DNA of 64,000 nucleotides, from contig JARFIW010001215.1 of assembly GCA_036346225.1 (NCBI GenBank), forward strand, positions 3,358,501-3,422,500. The letters are read 5' to 3'. The position numbers and the translations under genes were made by a program. The notes beneath the pieces were generated by a model. It made no database searches and was not told the DNA's origin. It worked only from the letters and a program-made list of their open reading frames with translations. This document shows positions 56,619 through 64,000 of this stretch, piece by piece (the stretch's first letter is position 1; each line of letters begins with the position of its first letter). The stretch comes from Platerodrilus igneus. Its lineage: Eukaryota > Arthropoda > Insecta > Coleoptera > Lycidae.

Positions 56619-57196
56619 TGTATCGAGCGCCGTTAAGTCTACCTTTGACTAGATGCTACATCAGAACATAAACAAACCATTTTACACAAAGGACAATTGA
56701 TAGACACCTTGTGGCGTAACATGCTCAGATAGATTTGATTGACAGATTACAAAAGTTTGCATTTAAGTGCATTATTAATCTTACAATAGGAAATCTGTAG
56801 AATAATTTTGGTACATTCTCGAAATAATCTAGAGCAATTGAATAAAATGTAAATTGTCCGATAGGGGTTTGAAGGTTCGGTACTAATTTAAAGTTTTGAT
56901 TATAATATTACGTTTTTACACGACCCATGAATCAGTGTTACATACTATTAATATAAGTTGCCTTATGTGATGTAAATAATTGTATTGGTCGATATAAATT
57001 AATTATAGTGCTTCGATGGTAATTAAGAAGATAGCATAGTAGATTCAAGAAGTTAATATTTGTACTGTTAGCGACTAGCTGGTAATAAATTGTCATGAGT
57101 GCTGTAAAAATTTCTCTGTAGCTACGAGTAGTTAAAAATGTTTGTGTAATCGGCTAATAATAAAGAACAGTTGTTTTGAAAAGAGTTTTCGTTACA
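56619..57196 (+). repeat. 3' LTR of gypsy copy B
   Basis: 578 bp from TGTATCGAG to CGTTACA. It aligns along its length with 23916-24570 with numerous substitutions and indels, so the two are old and do not belong to one insertion. Confidence 0.85.
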
Positions 57197-60100
57197 ATAT
57201 GAACACAGGAAATAATACGAAAGAACCGAGTTGGAGTGATAATAATCATTTCACAACATAAAGGTTTATAGACTTAATAATGAAAAAGGATGTGTAGGTT
57301 GTACTGTAACCGACCTGAACGCTGACCCAAACGCCCTCTATAAACGGCACACCGGGTTCCATGATCTGACATCTAGGTGCAGTGACTCGATGACTCCTAC
57401 GTTGTGTTATTGTAATGTAACCCAAATTCACACTGGGAAGACGGCGCTGAGACGGGAAAGTTTGAAATATAACTACAGCATTTACGTAACTTTACTTTTA
57501 ATCAAAAGAATAACAAATAAATAGGTCATTCGCACGAAAGCATAGAAAATTGACATTTGTAGCAAATAGTTCCGTACTCAACCTAGGCGATTGGAGCAAG
57601 ATCACCGCAGAGAAAACCCCACATTTCCAACTGCATTTGGCACATCTCGACAAGGATAGGTAACATACAAGTACCCAGATTACCAACACTGAAATTGACG
57701 GGATGTCAACTATTACCCAAACATACCACACATGACAACTGAAAAAACGTTAGTATAGACCAGCTACTCTTTTCTGGTGGGTACTGAGGTCAGCTAGGGC
57801 AATACTACCCAGCTAAAGTTGAAGAGGAGGGACACCAGGAAGATGACCTGCACCTTGACTACTAATGTTCCTCCCCGCAAGGACATAAAATGTTGCTAAT
57901 ATTTACCAAGGCTCGATCACACGCGCCCACATACATACATTTACAGTTTCCAACCCGTGTTACAAAATATTTCACAAAGGCTAGCCGACTTCCTAGTATT
58001 TGCAAAAGGGTTCAACTACAAGTACCTTGACAAAAGGAGATGAATCGCTGAAATGAACTTATGGTGTGATTGCGCATGGTTGAAAAGGCGCTTATTATTG
58101 AATAGTCTATCTCCAACATAGTTATAAATGCAAACGCAAAAGGCACGAGATGGTCAGTCATACCAGAGGTTTAATTTAATTATATCACAATGATTATCAC
58201 AAACGTTAAATGCTAGTTAATTATATAGGAACATCGGCTAGACAATAGGCTAAACACACAACAAATATATCATTACGTCTAAACCGAGATATAAGCGTTG
58301 CAGTTGTATATGTGATTGATATGCTGAAATAAAACAATTACACATAATAAATATGTCAAATGAATCATAACTATCAAACATTATAAAATATGTTAACAGC
58401 AAATACACACCCCAAAATTCTACAGCATAAATACAAGCCCAGATTTAGACGCTAAATCTTTATATAAATGCGTGTTAGTTAAAAATTATTCATTATAATT
58501 GCATCGGTTAAAACGCATTTTTAAAAATTATCTATCTTAAAAACATAACAAATATAACATAGAAATATAATACTGTTCATATTCAAACTTGCCTAATAAT
58601 TTGATTCAATATATCTAAGGGGTGATGTTGGTACTAATTGCTCGTAGAATCACAATAAGGGTACATTTACTATTGATTCTGTAGCAAGTGCAATGCAATT
58701 GGAGTTAGAACTTTGAATTAAAGACAAAATTAACATTGTTTCAAATAAATAAATATTAGTTTTACTTTGATTTATATCTTAAATAAACAATTTAATTGAA
58801 TAAATATTAGTTTTTGATTGTTAAACCAAACAACGCCCTTTGTACATAAAACATATTCAATAAAACAGTGAATTCACCTGATATTATATATTAAACAATT
58901 CACATCAAATTCAAAGTCAAAAACAACAAGTAAACCATAAATATATTTTTTCAATGGTTAAATAACTAATGGTTTTACAATAAGTACCAACATCACACCC
59001 AAAAAAATGCTAGAATTACCAGATCTAATCAGATTACCTTAAATAGCAACTACATTATCAACATAAACATTGCCTTTTAATAAAAAACCGCCAAGTAAAA
59101 TTTTACAACCTGCCATCTTAAAATTTAGAATAAAAGTCCTTTTACCTTGTTTACTCGATCGATCGTCCCTACACATGCGCCCCTTATAATGTAAATTCTG
59201 ACATCACGGAAATCGTTCAGAAACCAGCAAGTGGTTACAGAGCTATTCTAACAAATACCTTCAAATATCGAAATAAACACTATAATATTTGCAATAATTA
59301 TCAACCAATGAGAAATCGCCTGAGAAACACTACGGATCACTACAAGGTGGTCAAGGATTAAAAGACATTGATCAGATAGCACAGGATGTAGGTAGCAGAA
59401 GTATAAGAACTAGGTCAAGAACGAAAAGGTTGGAGGGCTGCTACTAATTACTAACATAGTTTCAAGAAAGTAAACAGGTAACACAACACAGCACCAAGCT
59501 AATCAAGATGACAATGTTCAATGATGATTATTAGAAGCCTGTGCTTAATATTAATTTAGTGATATAAGCCGATTGCAACTCTTAGGCTCATGAGTATAAG
59601 TTTCTTTTATCAGTGTCCATAATATTCCAAACTGAACTTTTGATATAGTATTTGATAGAGTAATAGATAAAATCCATATGTTCCCTCCGACGTAGGTTAA
59701 AGTGAATTTATTTTCCACTACGTGATTCAAAAGGGTTGTCCTCATTTTCGGGTGGTGTTCAAGCTTCTCCAACCCTATCCGACACTGAAAACGTGCGCTC
59801 TGAATTGTGTAGTAGGAAAGGAAACCACCCTAATGGCCGTCATACAACGAGTCAGAACCACCCAAATATATGCTTTTGTTTAAGAACAATTTCTTCTAAA
59901 ATTTTATTCTCGTGATGTTTACTATAACGATGCAAACTCATTCATAGTTATAAAAGCTATTATTAAACAACACAAAGACACCAAGATATTAAATATTTCA
60001 TTAAAGAACCCCTCGTTGTGTCACAACAAGACTCATTCATATACTTTGTCCTCATGAATGGGCGAGTAAACAGATGAACTCTTAACACTTTAAATGGATA

Positions 60101-60539
60101 ATTGAGTGTACGTACATGTATGTCTATTGGTAATATACGTAACTCGTATGAAGTATATACACTACAGCTGCTGATGCATCTTCAAATTAAGCATGAAGAA
60201 ACCGAGCCGCCGGATTCATTCATTAACGATGCGACATTTGCTCTTCAATATTCTGTTTAATTAACGATTTATTTGCGCTGACCCCGGATGTGACTCAGTT
60301 TAGTTTAAAAATCTTAGTAATATTAATCTAGGAAGCTATGGATTTCCGACTAATTAAGTATGTTTCTGTGTATGTAGTAAGTGACAACTGTAAATTCGAA
60401 AAACGGTGATTGTTTACTTCTTTGAAACAATGAAAATCATCTAACGGAGAACGCAGTATATTGTACACTACAAACTAGTTGAATATGTATTCAAAATCTG
60501 TCCTGTTTCAAAACCACTTTCTTTGCTTGAAATTATTAT
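57197..60539. other. AT-rich sequence without recognised gene
   Basis: Frames at 57246-57431, 57498-57731 and 59551-59772 have no family motif. I see no LTR pairs or long tandem repeats. Confidence 0.45.
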
Positions 60540-60902
60540 CTTCAAACAACAAACAACAACAACAGTTCTTGATTATCGCACTGATTATACAAGCCTTTTC
60601 AAGTCGTAGCTGCAATGATGTTCTAAAAGCTCTCACAACAATTTACTTCCAACTAATCGCTAACAGTACATTTACAAGCTTCTTAATCTACGATCCTATT
60701 TTCTTAATTAATATAATATCAAAGCAATACAATTAACTATACAAACACTTATATACGAAGCACTATAATCAATTCATATCGAATAGGGCAATTTATATCA
60801 CCAGTAATTTATATCATATCTTTCAAAGCTTTAGAGCACATTATAATCAAAGCTTTAGTCAGAACCCACAGTGTAATCAAAGCTGCGGTCAGAAGTCCAA
60901 TA

Positions 60903-60905
<3 letters not shown>
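60540..60905 (-). repeat. LTR fragment of the macrodomain gypsy family
   Basis: The minus strand shares ordered text with the LTRs at 23916 and 56619: aaagctttgaaag, gattatagtgctt, tgtactgttagcgattag, gcagctacga and caagaactgttgtt. It therefore covers the central and 3' part of an LTR. Its start is replaced by an AT microsatellite. No internal element sequence is attached on the lower-coordinate side. Confidence 0.75.

Positions 60906-60950
<45 letters not shown>
60906..60950. repeat. (AT)n microsatellite
   Basis: About 21 consecutive TA units. Confidence 0.98.
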
Positions 60951-60951
<1 letters not shown>

Positions 60952-61910
60952 CTCATATTTAGACCAGGGTAGAAAATTAAATAATCACATCAAATAATTT
61001 TAATCACCGTGTATAATGAATATTATTAGATAATACGCGTTATTAAAACCGTGAAGCATAAAAATTTATTAGTTTCATTAAACATAAGAGATTTAAATCA
61101 TGTACAAGACGCTTTATATCAAAAGAAGCAGTATTAAAAGCTCTGCGTGTAATGTAATTATTCCTAAACAAATGGAAATTACGTGCAAAATTTATCTTAA
61201 TTAACTCTATTTCAAGTAACCGGTATTGAACAAAACGTACAGATAATATCTACAGAAACTTGTAAAACCCAATAAAATGCAAATCCTAGAAGTGTTAGTT
61301 AGAAGTAGGATGTTTGAACACACCTGCGTATTTTAAAAGGCAATTTCAGTTTAATTTGTTTAGATAAACATGTCGATTCTAAGGATATTGGAAACGGTCA
61401 GATGCTTTAGCACGAAATACAAAACAGGGTTTATTTAAAAGCTCATTCGGCGAAAATTTTGCAGATAATTAATGTTTACAAAGAATCTTGGAGAAACCGG
61501 GGCTTAATATTCACGAGAAGGTGCGATACGGGGTTATTAAACCCAGATAGTCCACATGGACTAAAATATAATCGATAATAAAGAATATCAATTTGCACCA
61601 ATACGAACAGGTTAGAAAGGAAAGAGAAAATGCGTCAAGCAAAGACACATATAGTAAAAGGCGTGATTTAAGCAACGTCACGAGGGTCACAATTGGTTGA
61701 AAATAGGATGCAAATATCAGAGGTAGAAACAACAATTTCTGTACAAAATTAATTAGTTTTTCTCGGACATGTTTGCGTGCCGTGTGAGAATTTCTGAGAT
61801 TTAAATGGGGCGAGTGAGAATTCGTAAAACCGACGCGCGAGCGACGGACTGGGAACATAGAATGAGAAATTCTTAAGAATTGTCTGTTTTGAGGACAAAA
61901 GCGACGTGCC
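60951..61910. other. AT-rich sequence without recognised gene
   Basis: A minus frame at 61858-61511 (115 codons, Leu/Ser-rich) shows no recognisable motif. A gene here is not supported. Confidence 0.4.
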
Positions 61911-63100
61911 GGCTATTCGCTATATATACCGGTGGTAATATGAATTTCGGCCTCTTAGACTTTTGACTATTCGATGCGTTAAAAGCTCTTACATCCGCGA
62001 CTTGATTCAAGATGTTAAACAGTGCATTTTAGTTTGATAAAATAATTTAAAATTTTGCTCGTATATTTTAGTGATTCAAAATAGTTTGTTATTTACGTGC
62101 TAACATGAATGTACTTCAGTGCACTTAGATACAAGGTAATAAAATTTAGTATCACTGTACCAATTAGCAAAATTTACGACGACAAATGTATACACAAAAG
62201 TAGGCAGTTTTGGCGTATATTGATGAAAGACGCATGAATTTCTCTGCTATTTTTCGGGGGTGTTAATAATTAAATGGTTCAAATACGTGTCTGGATCCAC
62301 GAAACAAGAGTCAGATATACACAGATGAGTTCCGGAAAAGCCCAGAAACAACTTTAAATAAATGGTGATGGAGAAAATTTTAAAAGCGTTGAGAATTAGA
62401 AGCCGTAAATATAATCCTGTTGGAATGGTGTGATTAACTAAAGGGACGATGTACATTGAAGCTACGAGGACAGTAACCTTCAGGTAAATTATACTATTTT
62501 GTTTGACATTTTGTGTGTGTTGAATAACTTTATAATTGATTTACTTTAAATGGACATTAGTGAAATTGTACTAACCATAAAATTTTAATTTTAAGATGAA
62601 ATTTGCTTGTTTAAGTAGAAAGGGTATTTAGTATTGATGTTCTGAATTATGATGAAACTTTGGGTATGTCTTTGAGCTCAATTAGACGAACCTGGTTAAT
62701 TAACGTAAAGGGGTGGTAGATGCTCCCTTTATACTCAGACTCCGGTCTGCTTATATTGTTATATTAATTAGTAGGCATCCAACAAGGACTCTAATTCTGG
62801 ATGCACGTTAAAGTGATAATAAAATTAATCTTGTAATTCTTTTTAAAAACTGAATTTTATGCTGAAATTTAATTTGAAAATTTAATGTATTCTGAATATT
62901 GATGTAAATAGAGTTAACGTTGATGTTTGTGGTAGGAATGTGTTGTTTAATTTTATGAATGAGGAGGTTTATAAAATTAGGTGAGCAGCTGAAGCGAAAC
63001 CAGGATCACAGCAGTTTATGACGCCCAATCGGTGGGACTAGAATTTTTTTGTTGAAAAGACCCAGTTCCCGCATTCAAAGGAGTATATCACAGCAGTTTA
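61911..63100 (+). mobile_element. possible LTR and leader of an element running off the right edge
   Basis: A TATA-like gctatatatacc lies at 61918-61929. Downstream, before the gag at 63.2 kb, a 40-bp block cacagcagttta + tga/tgg...gactagaat or gctcgaat occurs twice (about 62998-63042 and 63090-63133). The second ends in tggcgaccac (63101-63110), a typical start of tRNA primer sites. The LTR would then end at about 63100; its start was not found. Confidence 0.4.
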
Positions 63101-63229
63101 TGGCGACCACAACGTGAGGGCTCGAATTCCAGATAGTGTTTAACTATTCCAGGAAACTGGCGATCTGAGAGAGAGAGTTTCTGTGTGTGTATAAATTTAA
63201 GAGTATTTTGAGTGTGTGAGTGAGTAGAA

Positions 63230-64000
63230 CGTATGCAGAGAAAAGAGTGGTTAAGGAGTCAAGGAGTGGAAATTGGAAGTGACGATAGTGCATTGTGCGA
63301 AAAAATTCTAAAATTGAAGAAGCTGGAGGCAGTAGAGATCAGTCGAGGACGGAATCAGGGATCAAGGAAACGAGATGATATTGAGAATGTTAGAGAGGAT
63401 GAGTGAGAGTCTAACAGAAAATTAGAACTGCTAAGCGATGAATCGAATAGAGCGAGAGGACTCAAATCGAAAATTTGACCGAATGAATGAGACATTAACA
63501 GGAGTTAGGGAAACCCTAAGTGAGAAAATAGATAAGACGAATAAAGAAGTTTCAGAATTTAAAAATAGTCTTACCGTAAAGATGGGGAAGTTGAAAATAG
63601 GGTTGAAAAAATGAGCGTGATATTACAGGTCTTCGACAGGAAATGGGACATTTAAAGTCCGAAGTACGCATGTTCTCTGAAGAAGAGATTAATGTAAAAT
63701 GACTGAAGTGACGGACTCATGTAGGGATCAGTTAGGCAGGGTAAAACGCGAAGTTAGTAGTATTAAATACAACATGTCAAATTTAACGGGGGATGGTCCC
63801 AGATTTTCTACAGGTGGAGTATCATTGGACCAACACATGAAATTTTATGGCGATAACAGGGTAAATCCACAAATTTTTATTAATAGTGTAAGAAATCTAG
63901 TGGGAAATTTATTTGACGAACAGACTAAACTAAATACGATAAAGGCTTTATTAAAAGACAATGCGGAAGCGTGGTACAATTTAGTAGGACAGGACATAGA
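63230..64000 (+). pseudogene. gag: LTR-retrotransposon gag, 3' part cut by window end
   Basis: A Glu/Lys-rich coiled-coil part begins near ATG 63233 and has several frame breaks. From ATG 63699 the frame is open to the window edge (100 codons): KREVSSIKYNMSNL, then LDQHMKFYGDNRVNPQIFIN and KALLKDNAEAWYNLVGQD. The last block is the gypsy-type capsid pattern (aromatic/Gly start, NP..F, AEAWY). The continuation lies outside the window. Confidence 0.7.

Larger units (their letters stand above)
54300..57196 (+). mobile_element. Ty3/gypsy retrotransposon with macrodomain, copy B (3' half)
   Basis: The plus strand carries RNase H remnants (about 54,320-54,720, ending RWIKRLQEYDFDTEHRAG and IDALSRRPFSENCSYC), integrase (54,960-55,990), macrodomain (56077-56478), a polypurine tract (56606-56618) and a 3' LTR (56619-57196). 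Everything upstream of RNase H is missing. This copy defines the 3' end of the family: macrodomain, about 130 bp, tract, LTR. Confidence 0.88.

Noticed and set aside
1..64000. CRISPR arrays, bacterial operons, rRNA or tRNA genes
   Set aside because: The tandem repeats are satellites without regular unique spacers, the genes have introns, and I found no tRNA or rRNA signature.

Overview
The window looks like nuclear DNA from an insect. It is AT-rich and intron-bearing, and it carries R1-clade, RTE-like, Ty3/gypsy and BEL/Pao retroelements of arthropod type. A beetle with a large, repeat-rich genome is my guess; I cannot prove the species. Most of the 64 kb is decayed mobile DNA and satellite DNA.

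One host gene can be assembled with confidence: a cytosolic sulfotransferase on the minus strand. Exons 1-3 lie at 33.85-33.29 kb and exons 4-5 at 8.59-8.08 kb. Splice sites and phases agree, and the joined frame is 312 codons plus stop. Three introns are 44-51 bp, but the intron between exons 3 and 4 is 24.7 kb and is packed with transposons and satellites. The protein lacks the usual active-site His and other key positions, so it may be a pseudoenzyme.

Layout. 1-1.84 kb: nothing recognised. 1.85-4.61 kb: minus-strand gypsy remnant (gag, protease, RT) interrupted by a solo-LTR-like segment. 4.86-6.06 kb: endonuclease end of an RTE-like element (minus). 7.44-7.89 kb: RTE-like 3' end (plus). 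8.66-19.79 kb: a nearly full-length R1-clade element with a 10-bp target-site duplication, disrupted by a BEL/Pao element (11.05-14.99 kb, 5-bp duplication) and by an 817-bp inverted-repeat insertion with a hammerhead ribozyme motif (17.93-18.75 kb, 14-bp duplication). 20.43-23.2 kb: gypsy copy C (minus). 23.26-23.91 kb: RTE-like 3' pieces. 23.92-28.05 kb: gypsy copy A with 5' LTR (plus). 28.06-28.42 kb: minisatellite. 29.5-32.46 kb: ~370-bp satellite. 34.0-38.9 kb: dispersed and tandem noncoding repeat family. 39.27-44.72 kb: 147-bp satellite that switches orientation around a possible exon. 47.6-53.66 kb: BEL/Pao element (minus) with a PHD-like finger and a fourfold repeated segment in gag. 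53.7-54.24 kb: another gypsy integrase piece. 54.3-57.2 kb: gypsy copy B ending in a 3' LTR. 60.54-60.91 kb: fourth LTR of the same family (minus). 63.1-64 kb: start of another LTR element whose gag runs off the window.

The most notable system: gypsy copies A, B and C all carry, at the same place after the integrase C-terminus and before the 3' LTR, a macrodomain closely resembling the TARG1/OARD1 type of ADP-ribosyl hydrolase. In copies A and C the integrase tail reads into the macrodomain in the same frame. This is therefore a family-level acquisition of an ADP-ribose-processing domain by a Ty3/gypsy Pol polyprotein, not a chance neighbour. Other points of interest are the hammerhead ribozyme insertion, four covarying two-tier hairpins in the R1 3' UTR, and the PHD-like finger in the BEL gag.
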